Source of the DNA: Anaerocolumna jejuensis DSM 15929
GTDB lineage: Bacteria > Bacillota > Clostridia > Lachnospirales > Lachnospiraceae
Direction of reading: 5' to 3'
Assembly: GCF_900142215.1 (NCBI RefSeq)
Contig: NZ_FRAC01000012.1
Location: forward strand, 62,001-126,000
Length of the DNA stretch: 64,000 nucleotides
Position numbers and translations under genes: made by a program. Every line of letters starts with the position of its first letter. Position 1 is the first letter of the stretch. Of this stretch, positions 7,552-14,752 are shown piece after piece. Under the pieces are notes generated by a model. The model was not told the DNA's origin. It searched no databases and was given only the letters and a program-made list of their open reading frames with translations.

Positions 7552-8847
7552 ATGAATCAAGAAACGAGTGGATTGTTACAAATGGTGAAATTAATTAAAA
7601 ACTGGCTGGAATCCCAGGGAATAGCCGGGAAATGGTCTGTCTGCCTTACAAATATTATAATGGTCATTTTTGTGATATTGGTAAGCTGGATACTGTATAT
7701 AATTGTCAAGCGGATACTCATAAAATCAATGGAAGCCTTTGCAGCGAGAAGTAAGACCAAATGGGATGACATCCTTTTAAAGAATAAGGTATTTGAGCGT
7801 CTGATTCGGATTGTGCCGGCCCTGGTGGTCCATGCTTTTGCTCCTGCCTTTGGAAGTTATCAGGTTTTGATTCAGCGGATTGCTTTCTGCTATATCATAT
7901 TTATAATCTTACTGGCTTTGGATAAGCTTTTGGATACGGTAAATGATATTTACAGCAATTTTGAAGTGTCAAAGGTAAGACCCATTATGGGGTATTTGCA
8001 GGTATTAAAGATTATTGCCTATGTTATCGGGAGCATTGTGATAATCGGGATACTTCTGAACCGTTCACCCTGGTTTCTGCTGGGAAGTATCGGAGCTGCT
8101 TCTGCCGTGCTTTTACTGGTCTTTCAAAATTCCATACTGGGCTTTGTGGCAGGTATCCAGCTGACCTCCAATAATATGGTGCAGCTGGGTGACTGGATTG
8201 AAATGCCCAAATATGGTGCGGACGGTGAAGTAAAAGAGATTTCCCTCCATACTGTAAAGGTGCAGAATTGGGATAAGCCCATCATAACCATTCCTTCCTA
8301 CGCGCTGGTATCGGAATCCTTCAAGAACTGGAAGGGCATGGAGGAAGCAGGAGGAAGAAGAATAAAGCGTTCCATCTGCATTGATATAACAAGTGTTAAA
8401 TTCTGCACGGAAGAAATGCTGGAGAGATTTGAGCATATCCAGTATATCAAAGAATATATAGAGGATAAGAAGAAGGAAATTGAAAGCTACAATGAAGAGA
8501 AGGGGATAGATTCCACGAATATGGTAAATGGCAGGCATCTTACCAATATCGGAACCTTTCGGGCTTATGTAGAGAACTATATAAAAAACCATCCTAAGAT
8601 CCATAAAGGCATGACACGGCTCGTAAGGCAGCTGGAACCTACGGAAAAGGGAATTCCAATAGAGATTTATGTATTTGTAAATGATACCGTATGGGCGAAT
8701 TATGAGGCTGTTCAGGCTGATATATTTGACCATATAATGGCAGTGATTCCGGAATTTGATCTTAGAATATTCCAGAACCCGACAGGCTATGACCTGAAAA
8801 ATATACAAATGGAATATATGCACGGGGACAGTGCAGGAAAGGCATGA
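7552..8847 (+). CDS. MscS-family mechanosensitive channel, long form
   Basis: A 431-residue membrane protein with about four or five TM helices in the first 200 residues, followed by the MscS pore and beta domains. The stretch GIQLTSNNMVQLGDWIEMPKYGADGEVKEI matches the family's beta-domain signature. It is longer than E. coli MscS (286 aa), with a C-terminal cytoplasmic extension (about 290-431) containing a charged helix (IKEYIEDKKKEIESYNEEKG), as in YbdG/YnaI-like members. Such channels release solutes during osmotic downshock. The ATG at 7552 has only a weak ribosome site. It is followed after one base by a MarR gene, so the two are co-transcribed. Confidence 0.85.
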   Translation: MNQETSGLLQMVKLIKNWLESQGIAGKWSVCLTNIIMVIFVILVSWILYIIVKRILIKSMEAFAARSKTKWDDILLKNKVFERLIRIVPALVVHAFAPAFGSYQVLIQRIAFCYIIFIILLALDKLLDTVNDIYSNFEVSKVRPIMGYLQVLKIIAYVIGSIVIIGILLNRSPWFLLGSIGAASAVLLLVFQNSILGFVAGIQLTSNNMVQLGDWIEMPKYGADGEVKEISLHTVKVQNWDKPIITIPSYALVSESFKNWKGMEEAGGRRIKRSICIDITSVKFCTEEMLERFEHIQYIKEYIEDKKKEIESYNEEKGIDSTNMVNGRHLTNIGTFRAYVENYIKNHPKIHKGMTRLVRQLEPTEKGIPIEIYVFVNDTVWANYEAVQADIFDHIMAVIPEFDLRIFQNPTGYDLKNIQMEYMHGDSAGKA

Positions 8848-8848
8848 T

Positions 8849-9463
8849 ATGAGTGATAACAAAGCTGATTTATATGAACAATTTTCCCGTCTGGAGTGGC
8901 TGGTACGAAGATATCAATTGAAGAGCCTGAGAGAATTCGGACCAATGGCAAATCCCCATAAAGGGCAGGGAAGAATACTGGCTCTCTTAAGGAGAAGTCC
9001 GGAAATCAGCCAGAAGGAGTTATCTGCGATATTGGATATACGTTCCCAATCCTTAGGAGAACTACTGATGAAATTAGAACGAAGTGGTTTTATTACCAGG
9101 ACTCCCTCGGAGGAAGACCGCAGGGTCATGGTGATTCGTTTAACAGAGAGCGGAAAAAAGGCTGCCAGTGAAAGTAGTGTGCAGCCGGAGGAGGATTTGA
9201 TATTTGGGTGCCTGAAGGAGGAAGAGCAGACCTTGCTGGGGCAGTTCTTTGAAAAAATTATCAATGATTTGGAAGTAAAATTCGGCGACGAAGAATTTCG
9301 CTTCCACAGCAGAGACTTTCACGGCGGTTTTCCCTTCGATAGGAACAGCTCCGGGCATCCTTTCGGGAGAGGAGCCTTCGGACAGAGAACTAATGGCACG
9401 GAAAACAGCAGACAGAGCTTTCGAAGAGGCTCTGGCAATACGGAACATCCGGATAAAAAATAA
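8849..9463 (+). CDS. MarR-family regulator with Gly/Arg/Phe-rich C-terminal tail
   Basis: A 204-residue protein with a normal MarR core (about 1-150; ILDIRSQSLGELLMKLERSGFITRTPSEEDRRVMVIRLTE covers the recognition helix and wing). About 55 extra residues follow, rich in Phe, Gly, Arg, Ser and His, and look disordered. The ATG at 8849 has AGGAAAGG upstream and follows the MscS stop by one base. The gene at 9618 has the same architecture, with an independent winged helix and a similar tail, so the two look like paralogues. The target is unknown; the promoter of the next gene is a candidate. Confidence 0.8.
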   Translation: MSDNKADLYEQFSRLEWLVRRYQLKSLREFGPMANPHKGQGRILALLRRSPEISQKELSAILDIRSQSLGELLMKLERSGFITRTPSEEDRRVMVIRLTESGKKAASESSVQPEEDLIFGCLKEEEQTLLGQFFEKIINDLEVKFGDEEFRFHSRDFHGGFPFDRNSSGHPFGRGAFGQRTNGTENSRQSFRRGSGNTEHPDKK

Positions 9464-9487
9464 TTTTATATTGCATCAGGAAACAGG

Positions 9488-9528
9488 ATACGCCGGTTCG
9501 AGCATAAATCGAATTGGCGTATTTTTTT
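9488..9528 (+). terminator. Rho-independent terminator after the MscS-MarR pair
   Basis: ATACGCCGGTTCGA pairs, with two G-U pairs, with TCGAATTGGCGTAT around a short loop, and a run of seven T follows (9522-9528). Confidence 0.85.
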
Positions 9529-9538
9529 AAAATTCCTA

Positions 9539-9586
9539 TTGACAATATAGAAAGGTACCTTTATAATACAAAAGTGAAGGTACCTT
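9539..9586 (+). promoter_or_regulatory. Consensus promoter with two AAGGTACCTT operators
   Basis: TTGACA (9539-9544), a 17-bp spacer and TATAAT (9562-9567) are a perfect consensus. The palindrome AAGGTACCTT occurs in the spacer (9552-9561) and again 25 bp downstream (9577-9586). Both sites are well placed for repression by a dimeric MarR protein, probably the product of the gene that follows or of its paralogue at 8849. Confidence 0.85.
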
Positions 9587-9617
9587 ATAAAATAAAATTC
9601 AGACAGGAGATTAGATT

Positions 9618-10262
9618 ATGGATAATAATAAAAAAAGTTTAAACGAGCTGCTATTTTACGTAAACATAATGCTTTTCAGGGTTCAATTTGATAAATATGA
9701 TGGATTTGGACCTATGGGAAGTCATATGGAGCAGGTATTGCTGTATTTGAAGGAAAGAGATAGTGCAACCAGCAGGGAGCTTCTTGAAGCCCTGGATGTC
9801 CGCCCGAAGGTTCTGGACAAATGTCTGGACAGACTGGAGGAGGGCGGTTTCATTGAAGTAAATACCCTAAAGGAAGCTGATACTATTCTGGAAGTAAAGC
9901 TGACGCGAAAAGGGCTTAAGTCTGCCGGTAAAGCGGAAGAAAGAAGGGCAGAGGCTGAAAAGCTCTTTGATTGTCTCAGTGAGGAAGAAAAGGAAAATCT
10001 GCATCGGATACTTCTTCGGCTGGCAGACAGCTTTGAAGCAGAATTAAAGGAGGAGGACTTTAGCAGAGAGGATTTTTGGATTAGAAGCGGCTTTGAAAAT
10101 TTTGATAGTTTTAGGCACAGGCACAGCTTTGAGAAAAGCGGCGGCAATTGTGACAGAGGCAGATATGGAAGCAGGGAAAACCTTAGGGGCAGAGAAGAAA
10201 ACTGGAACAGGGGAGGTTGTCCCTACGCCGGGAGGGGATATGGGCATTTCTACGAAAAATAA
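9618..10262 (+). CDS. MarR-like winged-helix protein with charged Gly/Arg-rich tail
   Basis: A 214-residue protein. The N-terminal 140 residues form a MarR-like winged helix (ATSRELLEALDVRPKVLDKCLDRLEEGGFIEV is the HTH). A helical dimerisation segment follows, with LSEEEKENLHRILLRLADSFE as its second helix. The last 65 or so residues are rich in Arg, Gly, Ser, Phe and Tyr and look disordered. The ATG at 9618 has ACAGGAGA upstream. The two AAGGTACCTT palindromes in its own promoter suggest autoregulation. The FGPMGSHMEQVLLYL N-terminus resembles FGPMANPHKGQGRILALL in the neighbour at 8849, supporting a duplication. The function of the tail is unknown. Confidence 0.7.
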   Translation: MDNNKKSLNELLFYVNIMLFRVQFDKYDGFGPMGSHMEQVLLYLKERDSATSRELLEALDVRPKVLDKCLDRLEEGGFIEVNTLKEADTILEVKLTRKGLKSAGKAEERRAEAEKLFDCLSEEEKENLHRILLRLADSFEAELKEEDFSREDFWIRSGFENFDSFRHRHSFEKSGGNCDRGRYGSRENLRGREENWNRGGCPYAGRGYGHFYEK

Positions 10263-10428
10263 AGGTAAGAAGCATTTTACGTGGAGGCAGCCGGATTGAA
10301 TAATATAATTGAAATATAAGGATTGAAGAATGCTCAACGGTAATTAAAAAATATTTTTTAGATAAGCGGTGTCTGAAAGCTCAGATGACCGCTTATTTTG
10401 TGTGAATTTCAAATGCCTGCGTAAAGAA

Positions 10429-10820
10429 TTAGAATTTTATAACCTGGGGTTCCTCGGTAAAAGAGCATATTGTTGCGGCAGCATCTTTTATGTACAAGAC
10501 CTCCATGATACCGTCATTGGCAGAGTACATCCCGGACAGGGAAGGGTTTTCCTCAAGCATTTTTCACGGGCAGACAGGCGGTCGTCATGTACCGCTGTAC
10601 CCTCTAAACGAATCCATTTCCCCTTATTCATGCCTGATATTTCAAATTTGGGATTGGCTAATAATTGCTTAAATACATTTTTCTTATTGTTCGTTGTAAT
10701 GTAAAGATTTCCTTCGTATTCGGCTACAGCACCAAAGGGTCTGACACGGGGCTGACCGTCCTCACAGGTTGCAAGATAAAAGGTTTGGCATTCTTTTAAA
10801 AATTCCAGTACTTCCTTCAT
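10429..10820 (-). pseudogene. Pyridoxamine 5'-phosphate oxidase-like protein, frameshifted
   Basis: The frame from 10820 gives a typical PNPOx-like start (MKEVLEFLKECQTFYLATCEDGQPRVRPFGAVAEYEG, KGKWIRLEGTAVHDDR). After SARE it runs into nonsense and stops at 10488. In the next frame the expected family ending continues cleanly, with MLEENPSLSGMYSANDG and ATICSFTEEPQVIKF before a TAA at 10429-10431. One extra A in the A5 run (T5 at 10560-10564 on the plus strand) would rejoin the frames. The repaired protein is about 131 residues, the usual length for this flavin-split-barrel family. It could be a real mutation, phase variation or a sequencing error. AAGGAG lies 11 bases before the ATG, and the gene is divergent from an HxlR regulator. 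Confidence 0.75.
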
Positions 10821-10862
10821 TGAAATAATTGCTCCTTTCAAAATGAAATGTTATAATTAGTT

Positions 10863-10942
10863 TACAGTATAATTATATATACTGTAGATAGAACAACAAG
10901 TACGATATTTTAAGATACTGGTATCATATATAATACTGGTAT
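10863..10942. promoter_or_regulatory. Repeated operator-like sites between the PNPOx-like gene and hxlR
   Basis: TACAGTATA (10863-10871) and TATACTGTA (10878-10886) form a 9-bp inverted repeat. GATACTGGTATC (10914-10925) and ATACTGGTAT (10933-10942) are near-palindromes sharing the core ATACTGGTAT. HxlR-type regulators bind such sites near their own divergent promoter. Confidence 0.5.
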
Positions 10943-11035
10943 CATGTGTAATACCGATTTCTTACATAAAACCGTTATCTTATTAAATACTGCAGCAATA
11001 CTGCAGGCAGGTCTGCGGTATGCAAAAGGAGTAAA

Positions 11036-11374
11036 ATGAAAAAGGAATTATTTGGTGTATGTCCCTATGTGACTGCGCAGAAGGTCTTAACGGGAAAATG
11101 GTCTATGTATATTCTTTACCTGTTAAGTAACGGGCCTGTGAGATTTAATGAATTGCAGAGAAGACTGCCGGAGGAAATGACCCATGCGACCCTATCCCGC
11201 CAGCTGAAGCAACTGGAGGAGGAAGGGCTGATCATACGGCATGAGTATGAGCAGATACCCCCAAAGGTGGAATATTCCCTAAGTGAGATAGGGGAAAAAT
11301 TTAAGACAGTACTGGATGTACTGGAGGCCTGGGGAAAAGATTATATTGAGTGGAGAAGTAATTCGGAACAATAA
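11036..11374 (+). CDS. HxlR-family transcriptional regulator
   Basis: A 112-residue single-domain winged-helix regulator with the HxlR layout. Cys9 lies in the N-terminal CPYVTAQKVLTGKWSMYILYLL segment, followed by PVRFNELQRRLPEEMTHATLSRQLKQLEEEGLI and the wing HEYEQIPPKVEYSLSEIGE. HxlR proteins respond to electrophiles, redox stress or aldehydes, often through the N-terminal Cys. The ATG has AAAAGGAG upstream. It is divergent from the PNPOx-like gene, and the repeated sites between them suggest that it controls that gene. Confidence 0.88.
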   Translation: MKKELFGVCPYVTAQKVLTGKWSMYILYLLSNGPVRFNELQRRLPEEMTHATLSRQLKQLEEEGLIIRHEYEQIPPKVEYSLSEIGEKFKTVLDVLEAWGKDYIEWRSNSEQ

Positions 11375-11413
11375 TAAATACAAGCCTCCTCCCTATAATT
11401 CCTTGATTAAATA

Positions 11414-12526
11414 TTATGGCAGAAAAACCATGGAAAGCACCAGAACCGGCAGTAAAAGTACCAGGTTCAGAACCGTAAATATACCAAGATAGCGCAAGGG
11501 CCTGGCATTTTCAGTGCGGACATAGAATTTAAAGGAAATAAGGCTTGCCAGGGAAGCAATTAAGGTTCCAAGGCCGCCGATATTGGTACCTAATAAAAGT
11601 GCCTTATAGTTATCAGTAAAGGCGGAGAGGAGAACTGCCGCAGGTACATTGCTGATGACCTGGCTTAATAATACTCCCGACAGTAATTCATGGTGTTTGA
11701 TCAGGGAGGACAGGACAGTGTGGACTGCGCCGATTCTTCCTGCGTTGCCTGCAAATATAAAAAAGCATACAAAGGTTAGCAGAAGGCCATAATCTGTATG
11801 AAGAATTAATTTCCAATCGGCAAATAGAAAGACTAGGCATACAAACAGGACCATCAGCCTGTAATCAATCACATAGAATACGGATAACAGGCATAGGATA
11901 AATAATATAACATACAGCAGTAAGTGCTTTTTACTGATATTAACATTTCTTTCTTCCGGCTTCATGCTTACCGGCTGCTTTTTACACAAGAGAGAAGCGA
12001 AGGAAAGAAAAACGAGACCAATACTTACAACCGGAAGGGTAATACGGAAGAAGTCCCCGGGACTTATATGAAAATAGGAATAAAGGTATAGATTCTGAGG
12101 ATTTCCAAAGGGTGTCAGCATACTGCCAAGATTAGCTGCCACAGTTTCCAGAACTGCCGTATAAATAAGCCTGTCCATAAGTCCTGAGGCTGTATACAGG
12201 ATAATGGTAAAGGGAACAAAGGTAATTAACGCCACATCATTGGTGATAAACATAGAAGTAAAAAAGCACATCAGTGTAAGCACCAGGCACAGTGCCCTGG
12301 CATTTTTAAAATGGGGTATGATGCTTATTGCCAAGGCATCAAATATGCCTGTACTCTTTAGACCTGAAACTGTTAACATCAGGCAGAAAAGCAAAGAAAG
12401 TGTCCGAAAGTCTATGTATGTTATATATTCTCTGGTGGGATGGACAAAAAACATGGAAAGAAGGGCTGCGCCAAAAGCAATCACCAGTACGATTTCTGAT
12501 TGAAGGAAGTGCTTTATTCCGGTCAT
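11414..12526 (-). CDS. ArsB/NhaD/CitM-superfamily anion permease
   Basis: A 370-residue polytopic membrane protein with about 10 hydrophobic helices. The motif FFTSMFITNDVALITFVPF near residue 90 and the repeat-half motif SNVPAAVLLSAF near residue 290 are characteristic of the ion-transporter superfamily (N-D and NxPAA motifs). Members move citrate, arsenite, sulfate or sodium, and the substrate is not readable here. At 370 residues it is short compared with the 410-430 usual for ArsB or NhaD. AGGAGG lies seven bases before the ATG at 12526. The gene is transcribed alone, convergent with hxlR. Confidence 0.75.
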   Translation of the reverse strand: MTGIKHFLQSEIVLVIAFGAALLSMFFVHPTREYITYIDFRTLSLLFCLMLTVSGLKSTGIFDALAISIIPHFKNARALCLVLTLMCFFTSMFITNDVALITFVPFTIILYTASGLMDRLIYTAVLETVAANLGSMLTPFGNPQNLYLYSYFHISPGDFFRITLPVVSIGLVFLSFASLLCKKQPVSMKPEERNVNISKKHLLLYVILFILCLLSVFYVIDYRLMVLFVCLVFLFADWKLILHTDYGLLLTFVCFFIFAGNAGRIGAVHTVLSSLIKHHELLSGVLLSQVISNVPAAVLLSAFTDNYKALLLGTNIGGLGTLIASLASLISFKFYVRTENARPLRYLGIFTVLNLVLLLPVLVLSMVFLP

Positions 12527-12689
12527 TGTTTTATCCTCCTGGAGGTGCTTAAGGATATTTTCATTTCTTTTATGTCTCGCATCTTCTCTGTTCCTTTTCT
12601 TTTGGTTTGTTAAATCCAGACGCTATTATACCTCCATATGGCATAAGGTACAAGTAATTATTTGATAATTTGCGTTGGTGAGGCAATTA

Positions 12690-12706
12690 CTGTGATGCGG
12701 TCACAG
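12690..12706. promoter_or_regulatory. Crp/Fnr-like palindrome upstream of ccdA-tlpA
   Basis: CTGTGATGCGGTCACAG is a perfect inverted repeat of CTGTGA/TCACAG with a 5-nt centre, close to the Crp/Fnr pattern TGTGA-N6-TCACA. A Crp/Fnr protein is encoded at 20841-21500. The 5-nt spacing is off consensus. Confidence 0.35.
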
Positions 12707-12803
12707 AAAAAAAACTGGTAATCAATATAATTAGAACTATGCGGCAGTTTGTCCGAGTAAATTTTTCAGTTATAAAACGAACATAAAATACAGGAGGTTA
12801 TAA

Positions 12804-14213
12804 ATGGCTGGAATCGTGTTAACTAACCACATAAGCTTTGTATTTGTTTTTCTGGAGGGGTTATTATCCTTCTTTTCACCCTGTGTAATTCCTTTGCTTC
12901 CGGTCTACATGGGCTTTTTGGCTGGCAGTGCGGGAACAGAAAGGGATGGCATTGTAGAATACCAAAGGAAAAAGGTATTTCTAAATACTGCTTTTTTTGT
13001 CCTTGGTATTTCCTTTGCCTTTCTCCTGCTGGGAACTTCCTTTACCTTAATAGGAAAGTTCTTAGGCAGCTACCGATTCCTCCTTATAAAAATCAGCGGT
13101 ATACTGATTATTCTCCTGGGGCTGGTGCAGCTTGATTTTATCCAATTTTCTTTTTTACAAAAAGAAAGGAAGCTGCATTTTAATGTGACAGATAAAAAAG
13201 TAAATCCGTTGGTTGCCTTGATTTTGGGATTTACCTTTAGCTTTGCATGGACACCCTGTATCGGTCCGGCTCTGTCATCCGTGCTGATCTTAGTGTCAGG
13301 AGCTAAGAGTACGGGAATAGGTTATCTACTGATACTTGTTTATGCCGTTGGATTTCTGTTTCCGTTTTTATTGCTGGGGCTGTTTACTTCCCAGGTATTG
13401 AACTTTTTAAAGGAAAAGAAAAAAATCGTCAAATATACCATTAAGGCAGGCGGAGTGCTCCTTATACTAATGGGGCTGATGACCTTTACCGGTTATATGA
13501 ACGGAATATCCAGCTACCTGAACAGGGCACAGGCTGTTAAGGAGAATGCTGCAGATGATAAGGATAGCCAGGATAAGGAACCCTCTGCCAAGGATAACGG
13601 CAAGGGAGAGCAGGAGGAGGCTCAGGCAGGAAATGAGGCTGATAAGGAAAATAAAGCCGGAACGGGTGCTGAAGCCGAAGCTGAAAATGGAAACAGTACG
13701 GATGCAAAAGATGGTACAGAAAATGGAAATGGAACTGATTCAGAAAATGAAGCAGAAGCTGATCTTGCCACGGATTTTACATTAACGGATCAATACGGCG
13801 ATACCCATACGCTTTCAGACTATAAGGGACAGGTGGTATTCCTGAATTTTTACGCGACCTGGTGCCCGCCCTGCAAGAAAGAGCTTCCTGATATAGAAAA
13901 GCTCTATAAGGAATATGGCTCCAATGAGAAAGAGGTGGTATTCTTAGGGATAACAAATCCAAAGAGCAAGGATTATCCGAACAACTCGGATGAAGATGTG
14001 GATTATATCAAGTCCTTTATAGAGAAGGGGGAATACACCTTTCCAACCGTATTCGATGAGACGGGAGAAGTTCTGCAAAAGTACGGTATATCCGCTTTTC
14101 CCACTACCTTTGTATTTGATAAAAAAGGAAAGCTGTTAGGCTATGTCCCGGGAATGATGACTGAGGATATTATGAGAAATGTTATCAGTCAGGCACTGGA
14201 GTCAGATAAATAA
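12804..14213 (+). CDS. CcdA (DsbD-like) membrane domain fused to a TlpA/ResA thioredoxin
   Basis: A 469-residue extracytoplasmic thiol-disulfide protein. Residues 1-240 form a six-helix CcdA domain with the two redox Cys in FFSPCVIPLLP and FAWTPCIGPALS. Residues about 245-315 are a hydrophilic low-complexity linker of Lys/Glu/Ala/Asp/Gly/Asn. Residues about 320-469 are a TlpA-like thioredoxin fold with WCPPC (about 352-356) and a cis-Pro loop ISAFPTTFVF. CcdA passes cytoplasmic electrons across the membrane, and the fused thioredoxin would reduce exported substrates directly. The AGGAGG ribosome site is seven bases from the ATG. It appears monocistronic. The partner substrate is unknown, and no cytochrome c genes are nearby. 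Confidence 0.88.
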   Translation: MAGIVLTNHISFVFVFLEGLLSFFSPCVIPLLPVYMGFLAGSAGTERDGIVEYQRKKVFLNTAFFVLGISFAFLLLGTSFTLIGKFLGSYRFLLIKISGILIILLGLVQLDFIQFSFLQKERKLHFNVTDKKVNPLVALILGFTFSFAWTPCIGPALSSVLILVSGAKSTGIGYLLILVYAVGFLFPFLLLGLFTSQVLNFLKEKKKIVKYTIKAGGVLLILMGLMTFTGYMNGISSYLNRAQAVKENAADDKDSQDKEPSAKDNGKGEQEEAQAGNEADKENKAGTGAEAEAENGNSTDAKDGTENGNGTDSENEAEADLATDFTLTDQYGDTHTLSDYKGQVVFLNFYATWCPPCKKELPDIEKLYKEYGSNEKEVVFLGITNPKSKDYPNNSDEDVDYIKSFIEKGEYTFPTVFDETGEVLQKYGISAFPTTFVFDKKGKLLGYVPGMMTEDIMRNVISQALESDK

Positions 14214-14225
14214 GAAATAATGGGG

Positions 14226-14267
14226 AGCTGCTGCCGGTTATATTATAGGCAGCAGTTCTTTTATTTT
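14226..14267 (+). terminator. Rho-independent terminator after ccdA-tlpA
   Basis: CTGCTGCC (14228-14235) pairs with GGCAGCAG (14248-14255), followed by the T-rich TTCTTTTATTTT. Confidence 0.85.
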
Positions 14268-14363
14268 GTAAAAAGAACATTTATTGGGGTATCCGGATTT
14301 GGGATATTTAACGAAATATTTCGTGAGATAAATAAAAAATAATGTAATATTTTAACAATGTGG

Positions 14364-14392
14364 TTGACTAAATTGTAAAAAGATGTTATATT
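14364..14392 (+). promoter_or_regulatory. Promoter of the cellulase operon
   Basis: TTGACT (14364-14369), a 17-bp spacer and TATATT (14387-14392). Transcription would start near 14399, leaving a leader of about 354 nt before the GH48 gene. Confidence 0.65.
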
Positions 14393-14398
14393 GTTGGT

Positions 14399-14752
14399 AA
14401 ATAGTTACATAATTTGGTGAATAAACTAAATAACCCACAGAGAACAGCGAAAGTTTAGTAAGCGGATACCGGAAGTAATGTTAAATTTGATTTTATAAGG
14501 CTTAGCAGAATAGGACAAGCAAGGGGAGCATGTATGTACCTAAGCCTTTTAAATAATAGAAAATACAGGACAGGAGGATGGATTTTTACAACTAATTTCT
14601 GAAATTGTGAGAGGGGCTTTCAATTATTTCAAACAACCGGAAACAAAGCTAAAATTTGGTCGGAAAGGAGGTGCGGTATTGGGGTGCTGTATTAGTGAAG
14701 TTCCGGTTGGGGAGGTAATTGCAAGATAAAAATCAATGAGGAGGTTTATAGT
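14399..14752 (+). promoter_or_regulatory. Long structured 5' leader of the cellulase operon
   Basis: This stretch has no convincing gene. AAGGCTTAG (14497-14505) pairs with CTAAGCCTT (14540-14548), followed by TTTT, giving a terminator-like hairpin with a 34-nt loop. Upstream, ACTAAA/TTTAGT (about 14425-14459) encloses ACAGAGAACAGCGAAAG. Several AGGAGG-like tracts follow without good ORFs. It does not match a riboswitch class I know. It may act in attenuation or mRNA stability. Confidence 0.4.

Noticed and set aside
8113..8862. 249-codon antisense ORF over the MscS gene
   Set aside because: The MscS frame has clear family motifs; the antisense frame has low-complexity hydrophobic content and no ribosome site.
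14399..14752. A c-di-GMP, T-box or other known riboswitch in the cellulase leader
   Set aside because: I looked for the conserved cores of these classes (for example the T-box tail and the GEMM motif) and did not find them; only generic hairpins are visible.
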